Positions 37,001 to 47,927 of a stretch of 64,000 nt of DNA are shown here, piece by piece. Position numbers and translations under genes: made by a program. Source of the DNA: Microdochium bolleyi (Eukaryota > Ascomycota > Sordariomycetes > Xylariales > Microdochiaceae); assembly GCA_001566295.1 (NCBI GenBank), contig KQ964272.1:62001-126000 (forward strand). Reading direction: 5' to 3'. The stretch's first letter is position 1; each line of letters opens with the position of its first letter. The notes under the pieces were generated by a model. That model worked only from the letters and a program-made list of their open reading frames with translations. It had not been told where the DNA came from and did no database searches.

Positions 37001-37931
37001 GGACGAGGCGAATTGTTCACTGGGATGGAATAAATTCATCACTTGTATTCGTGGCAGCATGCAGCAAAGTCAGGTTGCCAAATTCACTTCAAGTAAACCA
37101 CCCTGGAGCATGCTTCGTGACATCTAGTTCTTGACTCGTTGAGTGTCCTTCTAGCACCCATTTCCCTCATCGTCGTCGTCCTGCTCTTCCTCCCGCTCTC
37201 GGTATCATTTGAGACTGCTTGTCTCGCGGCTGTATATTCACTGCGCTGTGGTCGTTGGCGAAGAGTGACCTGGTAGATAATGACACCGGTTGGCGATGAG
37301 CTGTGAACCTGATCGGCCATAGAAGTGGTCGAAACGACATAGCATGCTCGCGCACTTGCAGGTTCAGAAGCTTGCGCTCAGCCGAGCCTGCTTTGCTATT
37401 GTTCTAGGGTCCGCTCCGGACATGCGGACAATTCTAAGAAGCCGGTTCCGCTGCTTACCGCTCATCTCCAGCATCCTTCTCCCGTCTGCCGGACAAGTCT
37501 CCGACAACGGCGGGTAACTTCCAAGAGCCCGCCACGCGTTTGCGAACTATTCGGAGACTTTCATAACCCTTAACCTAACCTACAGTAGGGTAATCTAAGG
37601 CACGCGTACGCAGGCGGGCGAACACAAACCCGGCGGAAACTCCGCGCAGAAGCGGCTTCCCTATCCTAGGCTAGTAAACTGCGGTCGGTGAACTCTATTT
37701 TCTATGTTCGCAGCGAGCCGATCCCTACAACTTGCAACTTGCCGTAGGAGCCTGGCACTTTCGATGCTGTCAGTCACTCAGAACCAATCGTGTCAGGCCT
37801 CGGACATGTGCATGATCCTTTGGCCATTAGCATAAGTATAAGCATAGGACGCCATCAGGTTTACATTTGACAGAGACAAACACATCGCGAACGAAGAATC
37901 CGGTGCATCGTCCAACAGAAAGATCACTGAA
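34002..37931. other. Long spacer with cyclin leader
   Basis: Nearly 4 kb without a supported gene between the divergent cyclin and epimerase genes. The 1.5 kb next to the cyclin is C/T-rich on its coding strand and probably promoter plus a long leader. Near 35190-35232 there is a GGTGGTGTGGT-type low-complexity tract. A 187-codon minus-strand ORF (34658-34095) has no domain. Confidence 0.5.
35190..35232. repeat. GTGGT low-complexity tract
   Basis: Irregular GGT/GTGGT tandem units about 1.2 kb upstream of the cyclin start, on the purine strand. Probably slippage-prone sequence. Confidence 0.6.
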
Positions 37932-39061
37932 ATGCTCCCTATCGACAACCCAGTCATCCCCAAGGGCTCCTTGATCTTCATCACGGGCACCACGGGTCTC
38001 GTGGGCTCGCATATCGCCGACCAGTTCCTGCACTACGGCTACCGCGTCCGCGGCACGACCCGAGATGTCGAGAAGAACACATGGCTCACTAAAATCTTCG
38101 ACACAAAGTACGGCCCGGGTAAGTTCGAGCTCGTCCAGCTGACCGACTACACCACCCCGGACCCCATTCACGAGCTCCTCAAGGACGGCCAAGTGTCTGT
38201 CGTCGTCCACACCGCGACAGAGCTCGGCTATAACCCGGATCCCAACGTCATGGTGCCCGCCGCCATCGGCATGACCATGGCCGCCGTGCGGGCCACCGCG
38301 CGCGTGCCCTCGGTGAAGCGCTTCGTCCTGACGTCCTCCCTGGCGGCCGCGCTGCTCGGGGAACCCGATGTGCCCGGCACCATCACGGCAGACACGTGGA
38401 ACGATGGCGCGGTCGAGGCCGCGTTCCGGCCCCCGCCGTACGAGGCCGAGCGGTTCTACCAGGTCTACGGCGCGAGCAAGACGCTCTCGGAGCGCGAGGC
38501 CTGGAGGTTCGTGCGCGAGGAGAAGCCCGGGTTCGTGCTGAACTCGGTGCTGCCCACCACGAATTTCGGGCCGAGCCTCGATCCTCTGAACCAGGGCCAC
38601 CCGACCACGGCGGGCATGCTGGAAGCGCTGTTCAAAGGCGACACCGCGAGTCTCGTCATGATAGGACCACGTGAGTTTCTATCTCTTACCGGCTCTCTCT
38701 GGAAACACCGACGGGCCTGTCCTGACTGTACTAACCCCAAACTTCGTCCCCCCGGACAGAGTACTTCGTCGACGTCCGTGACACGGGCCGGCTGCACGTC
38801 GCGGCTGCGGTGCTGCCGGGTGTCGAGTCGGAGCGCATCTTCGGCGCCGCGGAGACGTTCAACGGCGACAGCCTGCTCGCGATCCTGCGCAGGCTCTACC
38901 CCGGGCGGAAGTTCCCGGACAACTTCATGAGCGGACGCTATCTCTACGACATCACGCCCCGGGCGCGCGCGGGAGAGCTGCTCAAGGATCTCGGCCACGA
39001 CGGCTGGGTGAGCTTGGAGGACAGCGTGCGGGCGAACACGGACGATCTCGCCGAGGATTAG
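37932..39061 (+). CDS. NAD(P)-dependent epimerase/dehydratase-type reductase
   Basis: Exons 37932-38670 and 38760-39061, with an 89-bp intron, give 346 residues. The N-terminal Rossmann motif is FITGTTGLVGSHIA (Gly19, Gly22, Gly25). The extended-SDR catalytic motif is Tyr179-GAS-Lys183 with a serine pair in LTSSLAAA (135-136). After the splice come YFVDVRDTGRLHVAA and a normal C-terminal substrate lid. The layout matches the extended SDRs related to dihydroflavonol-4-reductase and yeast Gre2 methylglyoxal/aldehyde reductase, which reduce carbonyls with NADPH in the cytosol. Length is normal and all catalytic residues are present. Substrate not predictable. Confidence 0.9.
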
Positions 39062-39244
39062 GTGGGGTTTGTTCTCTTTGATGGTGATGCATAGCGGGTC
39101 GATACAATTAAATATATTTCCTTTCTCAAGTCGAAGGGGGGGGACTCGCCGGCTTGCTGTCACAATTATAACTTGATCTACACTTCTATCTCAGGCTCTA
39201 GCTTAACACGTCAAACATCCCAATTAGACACAGATACCGATCAT

Positions 39245-40717
39245 CTAGCTGGTGGGATCAGGCGCCACGGTGGTGGTGAACTGCGTCAGCGTCGCCGAGC
39301 TGGTGATCGTGGCCGTGGCAATGACGGTCTCGAGCGTGGTCGTCGTAGTGGACGTCGCGGTCGCGGTGGAGGTGATGACACCGCCGTCGACGGTGGACGT
39401 AGGGGTTACAAAGATCGTCGTCGTCGTCATCGTCGTCGTGGTCGGCTCGATCGCAGCCGATGACCCCGTTGCCGTGGACGAGGAGGTCTCCGTCGCGCTC
39501 ATGCCGCCTGAAGCCGTCGCCGACGTGCTCCGGGGCCTGCACCCCCGCCGCTTGCGGAGCGACTGGGGGTTCGCCTGCTGGGTCTCCGTGACGGTCTGCG
39601 TGACAGTCGTCACCAGCGTGGCGGTCGCGGTCACGGACGAGTACGCCGTCACGGTGGCGGCTGCGGTCACGGTCACGAAGGCGGTGCTGTACGTTGTGAT
39701 TGTCACGGCCGGGGCGGTGACGGTGACCTGTATGGCAGCGGGGAACGAGGGAGCTGCAGTCTCTGTCTGCAAGGTAGTAGAGGAGGGCTGGGGTGCTGGT
39801 CGTGTCTCTGAGCTAGGCGTGGGTGCCACCGCCGTCTCCGTCGGCATCGCCGATGACGACGACGTCTGGGGGCCACCGGCACCGGCGCCATTGCTGATCG
39901 GGGCCGACTTGGTGCTGGTGCTGGCGAACGAGCTCGGCGTCGGCACGGCCGTGCTCTCGGCGCTCGGCTGCGGCTGCGGCCAAGCCGTCTGCCACTGCGG
40001 CGGGCCGCTGCTCGCGAACGTCGTCTCGGGACCCAGCGTGTTGCACGCCTCGGCGGCGCCAAGGCGGCGGAAGACGGCGTTGTCGACCCACATCTCGTAC
40101 CGGTCGTCCGGGTTCTCGCAGGCGATGAGCATGCGGAACGCGTTCTGGGCCCGGCCGTCCTCGGGGACGCGGAAGATGGCGGACAGCGTCTGCCAGGGCA
40201 GGTCGCTGGCGGCGTCAAAGGTCAGGGTCATGCTGTCGAGTGCCTCGCGCTGCGGGACGGAGGCGTCGAGCCCGAGCAGCACGAGGCACGACTTCTGGCC
40301 CTGCATGGCGCGGTCGAGCACCTGCGGCCGCAGCGAGAAGGACATGTAGTAGTTGCGGCCCGGCGCGACCTCGACGTTCTGGTAGTACTGCGGGCCGATG
40401 ACCATGGAGGCGTCGCCCGGGTTGACCACGGCCGAGGCGTTGCCCGGGATCACCAGGTGCTGGGCGCCGTCGAGGCTGCCGGTCGTGCCGAGCGTGAGCT
40501 CCCAGTCGCGCATGCCGTAGACGGCCCAGGCATTTCTCGGGTCGGCGTCCTCAAAGGACGGGTTCTGCAGCAGGTTCGGGGTGTCGGGTGCCGCCGAGGT
40601 CGCGCAGGGGGCCGAGGGGGTGTGTGTGGTGATGGTGGCAGCCGGTGATGCCTGGCCGAGGGCGAGCCGGGACAGGCTGGCCAGGGACAGGCCGGTTGTG
40701 AGTAGCGAGCGGCGCAT
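39245..40717 (-). CDS. Secreted Ser/Thr-rich (mucin-like) protein with N-terminal carbohydrate-binding-like module
   Basis: A single exon of 490 residues. A signal peptide (MRRSLLTTGLSLASLSRLALG) leads into a folded module that starts NLLQNPSFEDADPRNAWAVYG, a strand pattern I associate with CBM4/9-like or galactose-binding-like jelly rolls (about residues 45-220). The rest is Ser/Thr/Ala-rich, with TVTAP-type and TTTTT runs expected to carry O-mannose. A basic patch, LRKRRGCRPR, interrupts it. No GPI attachment tail is visible: it ends in VAPDPTS. Probably a cell-surface or matrix protein. The frame opposite this gene is also open for 365 codons (39252-40349), a consequence of the repetitive GC-rich codons. 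Start: the first in-frame ATG giving a clean signal peptide. Confidence 0.75.
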   Translation of the reverse strand: MRRSLLTTGLSLASLSRLALGQASPAATITTHTPSAPCATSAAPDTPNLLQNPSFEDADPRNAWAVYGMRDWELTLGTTGSLDGAQHLVIPGNASAVVNPGDASMVIGPQYYQNVEVAPGRNYYMSFSLRPQVLDRAMQGQKSCLVLLGLDASVPQREALDSMTLTFDAASDLPWQTLSAIFRVPEDGRAQNAFRMLIACENPDDRYEMWVDNAVFRRLGAAEACNTLGPETTFASSGPPQWQTAWPQPQPSAESTAVPTPSSFASTSTKSAPISNGAGAGGPQTSSSSAMPTETAVAPTPSSETRPAPQPSSTTLQTETAAPSFPAAIQVTVTAPAVTITTYSTAFVTVTAAATVTAYSSVTATATLVTTVTQTVTETQQANPQSLRKRRGCRPRSTSATASGGMSATETSSSTATGSSAAIEPTTTTMTTTTIFVTPTSTVDGGVITSTATATSTTTTTLETVIATATITSSATLTQFTTTVAPDPTS

Positions 40718-41831
40718 GGCGATGGTCTTCTCGCCAGTGGAGAGTGAGTGTGCTGAACGAGTGTGGAAACCCTTGGGAAGGTGATGGAGATGCGTGAGGT
40801 CCAAGGCCAGAATAGCCAGAATTGTACCGTGAACAACAACACGGTGGGCCAGCTCTCAAATACTATCGGAGGCATGCCCGGATCGTTCGGCCTCGGCTCT
40901 CCGACCCATCGTATCATTGCCGCGCCTCGTGGAGATTTGCCATGCAAGATATCGACGCCGGTGGTCGAATCCGTCCGGCGGTCGCCGAGGTGGCGTCGGG
41001 ACTATCGAAACGCCATGGACATCTGGAAGGCCAGAACAGGAACAGGACAGGAACGGGACCAAGGGTGGACCTGCATCGGGAAAAGCGGTCGGCGGAGCTG
41101 GGCGCTATGCTGGGAACAGTTTAACACGATTGGCTCCGCGACCCCTGGCTTCCAGGGGTATTCCTTCAGCTGCCCAGGGCTAGACGGGCCTGGCCAAGGG
41201 GCACCCTCCTGCATTGTTGTCCTTCGCAATGGGCTTGTTGGGACTGTGCTGCTAGTGCGGGGTGGACACAGGACGACGCCGGCTTTCGGATCGTTTACCT
41301 AGTGGCAGTGCTGGACGGGGAGGGTATTTTGCATGCCTTCAGACCGAGGAAGTGTTCAGGTCCGGCATTGCCATCAGTCACTAGCAGTAGGGTAGTCATT
41401 GTAAGTGCGCCTTCCGGCGACGATAGGGCAGTACCATCGCAGCGGAAGAAGTGCGCCACGCCAGGGCAGGGATAGCTGAGACGTCAGCCACGCCCGTGTT
41501 GTGCTGACTCCCAGCACTGGGTGTGAAGCCTCAGGAGCTGGACGCGACGTCGATGTCCTTGCTGTCCATGATGACGTCGATGGGAGACTTGGTCCCAGAT
41601 AGCATGCCACGAGATCGTAGCTGACAGCGTCAAGCCTAAGCATAGTCAGCCGTCCAATGGGTGCGACATCTTGCAGGCCATGTAATTCGCTCTCTCGTAC
41701 GGGACCTATAAATAGCCCTGCACCCGTCGAGGCTGTGACCGGGGTTCTCGCTGTCAACGGCCTGGGCGGCCACTCGGCCGTTCAAACATCAACTCTTTCG
41801 TTGAGTTGCACACACGATCAACGGGCACCGA
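40718..41831. other. Spacer with divergent promoters
   Basis: Holds the promoters of the mucin-like gene (left) and the F-box-like gene (right). Short overlapping ORFs only. Confidence 0.5.
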
Positions 41832-43043
41832 ATGCGCTTGTTGTTCTTGGAAACGGCCGAGGAGCCAGCGCCCAAGCTCTTTCCAACAGGCTGGGCGCGG
41901 ACGACATGGGAAAAGTCTTCCCTTCCCAACCACCCGGCGGCCAACGGCCTGTATGTCTACTGCCGCTGTGATGCCCGGGATCCGCGCCGGTGGTATTGTT
42001 GTGCGACACACCAAGCCGCGCCTGGTATCCTCGGTCGGCCAGCAGCCCTGCCGGCGGCGGCGGCGGCGGCGGCGTCAGACCGTGACACCGTCGTCGCCAG
42101 TGCCAGCACAAGTCTTTCAACGGTGCCGGCCCTGCCCACCGAGCTTGTCAGCTTGATCGTCGAGTCTCTCCTCGAGGACACCGCTCCAGCAGGCCGCATC
42201 TTCCTCATCAGATCACTCGAAGGTATCTACTCTCCCCGCCGCGCCACCCCAGGCAGTACAATCGAGCAGTACGCGCCGCAAGCCCCGGTCGTCGATATTA
42301 CACGGTACGCGCTCGTCTGCAGGGCGTGGCGGGACCTGTGCTACGCGCACTTCTACGGCAGCCGGCGCAACTCGTTCCATCTCACCATCTCCTGTCCACA
42401 ACCCGATCGCATGCGCCAGCCCTGGTGGTCCTCGGATCGTTTGATCGGCACAGACCCGGCAACGCACGACATGGCACAGCTGGCCGAGGACAGCGCGGTG
42501 TGGCGGGAGAACCAGCTCGGCCCGCTGGCCAAAGGCACGGCATCGTGGATCGCCCGGGCCACGATCAATGTGCAGGCGGCACGGTCGCAGAGCACGCGGG
42601 AGAACGACGCGTTGCTCATGGGCGTCGAGCTTGCTGTGGCGCGGTTCGGCGGCGAGGCCACGCGGTTGAAGGAGCTCTCGGTGCAGCTCTGCTACCTGCA
42701 GGCGGCTCGTGAGATGACGACGATGACTGTCAAATTCTGTCCCGCGGAAGCGGAAGACGGGATATACTGCCCGGCAGGCTCGGCACAGACGCAGCAGCCC
42801 GGCCCGGGGCAAGGGGGAGTGGATGCGGATAGCACAAGGGGCGGGCCCGATACTCTGCAATTCTCCACGGCAGGCTGCTGTGATGCGCCAAAACACAGCA
42901 CCACTGCGCGGGTGCTGCGGCCGCTGCTGCGGCTCAGGGGTCTGCAGATCTTCAGTGTCGGCGGCCTGCTCACCCGAGAGTTTGCGGACGAGTTGACTGC
43001 CGCGGTGACACAGCCCTCGCCATCCGCAATGAAGGGACAGTGA
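41832..43043 (+). CDS. F-box-like hypothetical protein
   Basis: A single open exon of 403 residues from the ATG at 41832. After an alanine run, LPTELVSLIVESLL (101-114) followed by YALVCRAWRDLCYAHFY matches the shape of a fungal F-box: Leu-Pro-x-Glu-Leu helix, then VCRxWR. F-box proteins link substrates to SCF ubiquitin ligases through Skp1. The remaining C-terminal part, with LKELSVQLCYLQAA and LRPLLRLRGLQIF, may hold leucine-rich segments but no clear repeat. The N-terminal 95 residues look less like coding sequence, so the true start or a first intron is uncertain. The stop lies only 900 bp from the MATE gene in the same orientation. Confidence 0.6.
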   Translation: MRLLFLETAEEPAPKLFPTGWARTTWEKSSLPNHPAANGLYVYCRCDARDPRRWYCCATHQAAPGILGRPAALPAAAAAAASDRDTVVASASTSLSTVPALPTELVSLIVESLLEDTAPAGRIFLIRSLEGIYSPRRATPGSTIEQYAPQAPVVDITRYALVCRAWRDLCYAHFYGSRRNSFHLTISCPQPDRMRQPWWSSDRLIGTDPATHDMAQLAEDSAVWRENQLGPLAKGTASWIARATINVQAARSQSTRENDALLMGVELAVARFGGEATRLKELSVQLCYLQAAREMTTMTVKFCPAEAEDGIYCPAGSAQTQQPGPGQGGVDADSTRGGPDTLQFSTAGCCDAPKHSTTARVLRPLLRLRGLQIFSVGGLLTREFADELTAAVTQPSPSAMKGQ

Positions 43044-43958
43044 GACGGGCAAGGTATCCAGCCCTCCGTGTTTATCAACCGGGGCATTAGGCACACCATC
43101 ATGACATTCGATGGCCTCGGCCCTGAGGGTAGCGGGAAAGGGTGTCTAGACGGGGTTGCAGCATGACAACGAACCCAAGCGAGTAGAAGTTGATAGACAG
43201 TGTGGGGGAGTGGCATTATGGGATGTTTTATATTCGCCAGCAAAATTTGTTCGTTCGCTATGATAGGGTTTACGACTGTAGGCAAGTAGTATATACATGA
43301 AGTTAAGAGAGTTGACGATAGACTGTAGCTGGAGGACTGATGACACTGTCTGGATATGATCTTGGTGTGCCTCCAAAATGCTCAACGCCGAAGGTTCTTG
43401 CCCGGTTCAATGTGCCTCTCCGACTCACCATCCTACTCGTCGTCCGGGTTCTGTGACTGGCGTCACCGTCCTCGCGGCCGACATCGCAGCACTTCAGCCA
43501 CTGATTTCTTTTCTCCCAACACAACAAACCCCGAATGGACTGCGTATCTAAGGTTAGGCAAAGTTGAGGGGAGACGATTTATCAGAAACAGCACACCAAT
43601 ATGCGGGAAGCAAGAGGTATGCCCGTTATGCATCTTCCGTAATCGTTGCGTTCAAGGGTGATCGTTGCACTCTCCTTGGAACTGATGCTATTTGCAGACT
43701 TCTCGTGGGGTACTCGAGACTGAGATGCGGTAGATGGCTCATAGATTGGACACCAGGTTGAAGTCATACTACGATTGGCTAGGTTGCTCGAGATTTATGC
43801 TGACCATGCGGGAGGCCGACGTGTGGTGAAGCCTGGCCAGCCCCTCCGCTTCCAACCCTCAATTTCTTCCTTGCGCGCATTTCAGCACGGTGCAGAGATA
43901 TTGACTTGTGGCAATCAGCCCTGGCTGTGGTCATCTTGGTCTGTCATCTCCCAAGACC
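43044..43958. other. Spacer upstream of the MATE gene
   Basis: No supported gene. AT-richer near 43200-43330. It contains the MATE promoter at its right end. Confidence 0.5.
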
Positions 43959-45634
43959 ATGGTCAACATCTCCCAGTACCAGAGATACGCGTACACCACA
44001 ATGAAGTCGGACATCCGCTTGATCGACGCTGATAATCTCCCGAGAGCTACCTCATCTGGGCAGCACGAGACTGGCCAAGATCGATCCGACAATGATCACA
44101 CGGAGGCGGACGACAATCTCCGCTTTCGTCGCAACACCTACCTCGGCGCCCTCTTATTCAACATCGCCTCATTCTTGCTCCCAGCCTTGTACGGGACACT
44201 GTCGAAACTCTGGATTGCAAATATCGATGCCTCTCTCGTCGTAACGACCGACAGCTACACCTACATCGGCGTCTTCTCCGAAGTGCTCAACGAAGGCCTT
44301 CCACGCGCTGCATGGGTCATCATCGGCGACAAGGCGTCTCGAGGCCTGGCCGGGCGACTGCGCCTCACACATACCCTGATCACGTTCCAAACCCTGCTAG
44401 GCTTGATCATGAGCGTGGTATTCGCAGCCGCCGCAGAACAGTTCGCCCAGAGCTTCGTGCCGGTAGAGGCGAGGGCACAGAGCATAACATACATCCGCCT
44501 GTCCGCCTCTCGGCGCTCAGCTCGACCATCGAGACGGCTGTCGCTGCTGGCACGAGGGCCCTGGACAAGCCTGATGTTCCGCTTGTCATAAGCTCGATCA
44601 AGTTCGCGGTCAACATCGTGCTCGATATGCTACTGATCTCGACCTTTCATGTCCCGTCCGTGACACCAAGCGTCAATCTCCAGGCTGGGATCCAGCTCGC
44701 CTGCAATCTGTCCTCTGCATTCGCCGGACTGGCATACTTTCTGTTGTTCCATACAAAACCGATGATGATCAGACTCAACATAGAGCATGACATTTCGGAT
44801 GTAAATGTTGCTGGGCCACTTCCAGCTACCAACTCAAGCGGCAACAACAGCTGTAGGAGCGTGAATCCTACCTGGACTGCGCTCCTCGTCCTCGCTCGGG
44901 CCGGCATCCTGACCTTCCTCGAGTCACTGATCCGCAACTTCCTGTACCTATGGCTGGTCACGACTATCGTGGCTCTGGGCAGCACATATGCCACGGCGTG
45001 GGGCATCTTCAACACCATCCGCTGGGGTCTCGTCATGGTCCCCGTGCAGGCTCTCGAGGCGACGTCCCTCACTTTCATCGGCCACCGCTGGGGCGACTGG
45101 CGACGAAACATCAGCGACAACCCGCCTACATCATCCCAGACCACAAAGACACCAGCAGCCAGACTCACAGATATCCTCAACATCGCCAAGCCCGCCCTCA
45201 TCTCCGTGGGCTGCGCACTGACAGTCGAGGTGCCCTTGTGCATCTTCCTATCCGTCTTCGGCGCCCGCCCTTTTGCCATGTATCTGAGCGGCGGCGCCGC
45301 GCCCGTCGCTGACGTCACGGCGCACATGTGGCGCACGATCGACTGGTGCTACGTCTTCTACGCCGTGTCGACGCAGCTCGCGACAGTCCTGCTCGCGACG
45401 CGGCCCAAGTGGTATCTCTGGCAGAGCCTGGCCAGTAACCTCCTGTATGTGCTGCCGTGGGCGGTCGCGTGCCAGGTCGTGGACCTCGCCGAGGCCGACG
45501 CGTGGAAGTACCATTCCCTGGTGTTCGGGGGCAGTCTTGTGTTCAGCTTTGTTGATGTCCTGGTGGTGGATGGGCTGTGGGCTTGGACTCTGTGGAAGGG
45601 GCGGGCGAGGTTGGAGAAATTCCATCAGTCATGA
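43959..45634 (+). pseudogene. MATE-type multidrug/toxin extrusion transporter, frameshifted
   Basis: From the ATG at 43959 the frame encodes a polar N-terminus and the first membrane spans ([36 protein letters not shown]) up to about 44503. It then runs into an unrelated tail ending at 44591. The following frame, open to 45634, carries the rest of the transporter starting [20 protein letters not shown], then about seven more spans. The shift falls exactly at an 8-bp imperfect tandem duplication, CGCCTGTC CGCCTCTC (44496-44511). Removing one unit restores a continuous MATE-like protein of about 555 residues. No normal-sized intron can bridge it. MATE carriers export organic cations with H+ or Na+. 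Either a recent pseudogene or an assembly error. Confidence 0.75.
44496..44511. repeat. 8-bp imperfect tandem duplication inside the MATE gene
   Basis: CGCCTGTC is followed directly by CGCCTCTC (7 of 8 identical). An 8-nt gain changes the frame by +2, which is exactly the change observed between the two halves of the transporter. Confidence 0.75.
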
Positions 45635-45974
45635 TCATCTGATATTTGGTATGAGCCCAGCATAGCAGCTTCAAATCTCCCTGTGCCTCCGCCATACAGC
45701 CGGGGGCTTGGATGTCACAGGTTTATGATGTTCATCTGCTTTCATCGGTCTGTTGGGCGATGCTGTATAATTGAGAAAGAAAGGCTGTTTTCAAAAGTCG
45801 AACAGAATAACATGAAAATGCGTGACCGCTACATTGATCCTAATTAAACAGCTAAAGTTTATAGCCTCGGATCTCAGCAGTGGTAAAAAGAAGGAAAAAA
45901 GGGCAGAGGCCTAATATCTTCCAGCATACATGCGCAAACTTACCCACTATCCTTCCTCAGCTGCTTCTTCTTGA
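45635..45974. other. Spacer downstream of the MATE gene
   Basis: AT-rich 3' region where two convergent units meet. Nothing else seen. Confidence 0.5.
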
Positions 45975-46564
45975 TCATGAAGCGGCTACTGACTGCACCA
46001 TCCTGAAAATCATGATTCGCCGCCCATGTCTGGCATTTGACTGAAGCTGCTCATACGCGCCCACCTCCGAATTCGTGGGCGTGAAGTACAGAATAGTTGT
46101 AGTGCTGTTCAGGTCTCGAAACCGCAGGAGTCTGTCGTTCTCCACAGTCAAGTTATCCTCAATACCGCGTACGCTGGTGTGAAGCGTCAATGTTGAAGGC
46201 ATATGGGGTCTCGATGTGTTCGTTCATGATAGCGATTTCCTCCCCGGCCGTAAACACTCGCTTTTCGGGGAGCTTCACGGCCACTGGTATCGGATGTCTT
46301 TCCTAATCGATTTTTCGCTGTGAACGTGTTCCGCCGTAGCTTTCCAAGCTCTTCGCGGTTTGGCGGGCGGTGCCCGGATTGTCCCGAGACAACGATCGGT
46401 GCGGCCGCCCGTGGCTGTCTGCCGGGGCCAGATTCTGCTTGGTGCTCTTGTTTGATCTTCTTCTCGGCCGGCTTGGGGCGCCATGCGAGCTCTTCAGGAG
46501 CAGGGCGCTTAGGCGTGCGCGTTTGACCCTCTGGGGGCTGCTGCTGGTCCTGCTTTGGCGGCAT
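45975..46564 (-). pseudogene. Hypothetical gene, apparently broken between frames
   Basis: Read from the ATG at 46564, the frame gives a basic, Pro/Gln-rich N-terminus (MPPKQDQQQPPEGQTRTPKR) with a possible nuclear-type basic patch. From about 46310 a second frame looks more protein-like (PEKRVFTAGEEIAIMNEHIE, YAFNID), and from about 46200 a third frame continues LTLHTSVRGIEDN, LLRFRDLN and ILYFTPTNSEVGAYEQL to a stop at 45975. I could not fit introns: candidate GT sites are poor, although CGATTAG at 46304-46310 could be an acceptor. Either two unseen introns or frameshifts. I do not recognise the family. Confidence 0.3.
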
Positions 46565-47577
46565 GATTCCGGAGGTATCAATATTAAACTGGACCGTGGT
46601 GAGTTTTGAATTGCGTGCTATATTGCTCCGCGGGCTAGACGGGAAATTTCAACTCCTGCTTGAGAGTGTCATCTGTTGTACTTATACCCAAGAATCGCAG
46701 AAGCCTGTTGCACGCATGCCGGCATCCTTTCTTTTGGTTGTTTGCTTTGTAAGGTTACGCATCGGCCAATGTTCACACGCCTTTGATCAATGTGCAAACC
46801 ATCGAGTACTGCAACGGTGGATGGGGGACCTACAAATTAGTTATCTGACGAGCACAGCATGTAAGCCAACATGCCTTTGTCCTCGTGATCTGGTGTTGTC
46901 ATGGTCTGTAACCAAATGCCACCAACTCATCGTTGGTCCGCAATCTGTTTGATCTTGCAACCCTGATGGCATGGTGGCTAGCGAACTGGCCAATGGCTTC
47001 TGCGGGAGCGGGAGTTGTCAGCTTGGTGGCGGTTCTGGGACTCATTGATTTTGAGATTACAATCGACGAATCCGCACGCCATAGCGCAAATCTTGCACTG
47101 CCGCATGAGGAAGGCTTCAATATGTCTCTTTGATATGCTTCCGCTTGAATTAGCCCCTAGAGGACGGAAATCAAGAGATATGGCACAAGTGTGGTCTGGT
47201 CACTGGTAGTCCTGTGTGTTTATGCTCAGCTCACAAATCTCCATGAAAGCAGGTGTACCAGTGTAGAACTCTGGAGCGACCCGATACGCTTTCCTCCAGT
47301 ATCAGTTGGAGTGTTGGAAGAACAACGTGTTGCCGCTACGCTCGCCCAGCGCCGACAATGCATCAGCCATGTCTTGGTAGGTGTGGAAATGACGCTAGTC
47401 ATCGGGCTGGAGTGCCAATGTCTGGTACATCGCCCAATATAGGCAGCCGAAGCTCGCCCGAGCAGCGGACGCAGGCGGATTCAACGTCCCATTCTCGCGC
47501 TTGCCAAAGAAGCGCTCGTCCAGGTGCATCCAATACGTAGCGACCAAAAACGTGCTCTTTCGTATCCGAACTCTCTC

Positions 47578-47665
47578 GCAGCCAATCACACAAGGCGCAC
47601 GCGCCAAGAGCAACCATCTCTATCAGGCCAATAGAGATGGCTTCTGGCTCCCTGTGATTGGCTGC
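47578..47665. repeat. Nested inverted repeat with CCAAT boxes
   Basis: The outer arms GCAGCCAATCACA (47578-47590) and TGTGATTGGCTGC (47653-47665) are perfect 13-bp inverse complements. Nested inside, CCATCTCTAT (47614-47623) and ATAGAGATGG (47631-47640) form a perfect 10-bp stem with a 7-nt loop. Both outer arms contain a CCAAT pentamer, and ATTGGCTGC occurs again just outside at 47682-47690. It could be a foldback repeat or a cluster of CCAAT-binding-complex sites. Confidence 0.7.
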
Positions 47666-47811
47666 GCGCGCCGGCCTCATGATTGGCTGCTCGGGTGCCA
47701 GACTGATGTGCGCGTCGGGAGTGACCCGACCGCGGGAATTCCAACTACCACCAGGTTTCAGCCCGGCGGCAGGGGTGGGTGGTGCGCAACCCCATCCAAG
47801 CGGCTGGGGAG

Positions 47812-47853
47812 CCAGAATCTGGTCCAAAGCGGATGCATGCAACCAGAATCTGG
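47812..47853. repeat. Two CCAGAATCTGG palindromes flanking GGATGCATGC
   Basis: The odd palindrome CCAGA-A-TCTGG occurs at 47812-47822 and 47843-47853, with the palindrome-rich GGATGCATGC between. The composite ATGCATG..ACCAGAATCTGG recurs 2 kb away at 49815-49832. Confidence 0.75.
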
Positions 47854-47885
47854 AAGCTTACGCTGGCCAATCCAGCTCTGCCCGG

Positions 47886-47927
47886 CAGCCAGATTTTGGC
47901 AGCCAGATTTTGGCAGCCAGATTTGGG
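47886..47927. repeat. 14-bp tandem repeat, three copies
   Basis: CAGCCAGATTTTGG is repeated at 47886, 47900 and, with one change, 47914. The unit contains CCAGATTTTGG, a degenerate form of the CCAGAATCTGG palindrome next to it. Confidence 0.85.

Noticed and set aside
39252..40349. 365-codon ORF on the plus strand opposite the mucin-like gene
   Set aside because: It mirrors the GC-rich repetitive Ser/Thr codons of the minus-strand gene, which has a signal peptide and a folded domain. The plus frame is a Val-rich shadow with no ATG-signal logic.
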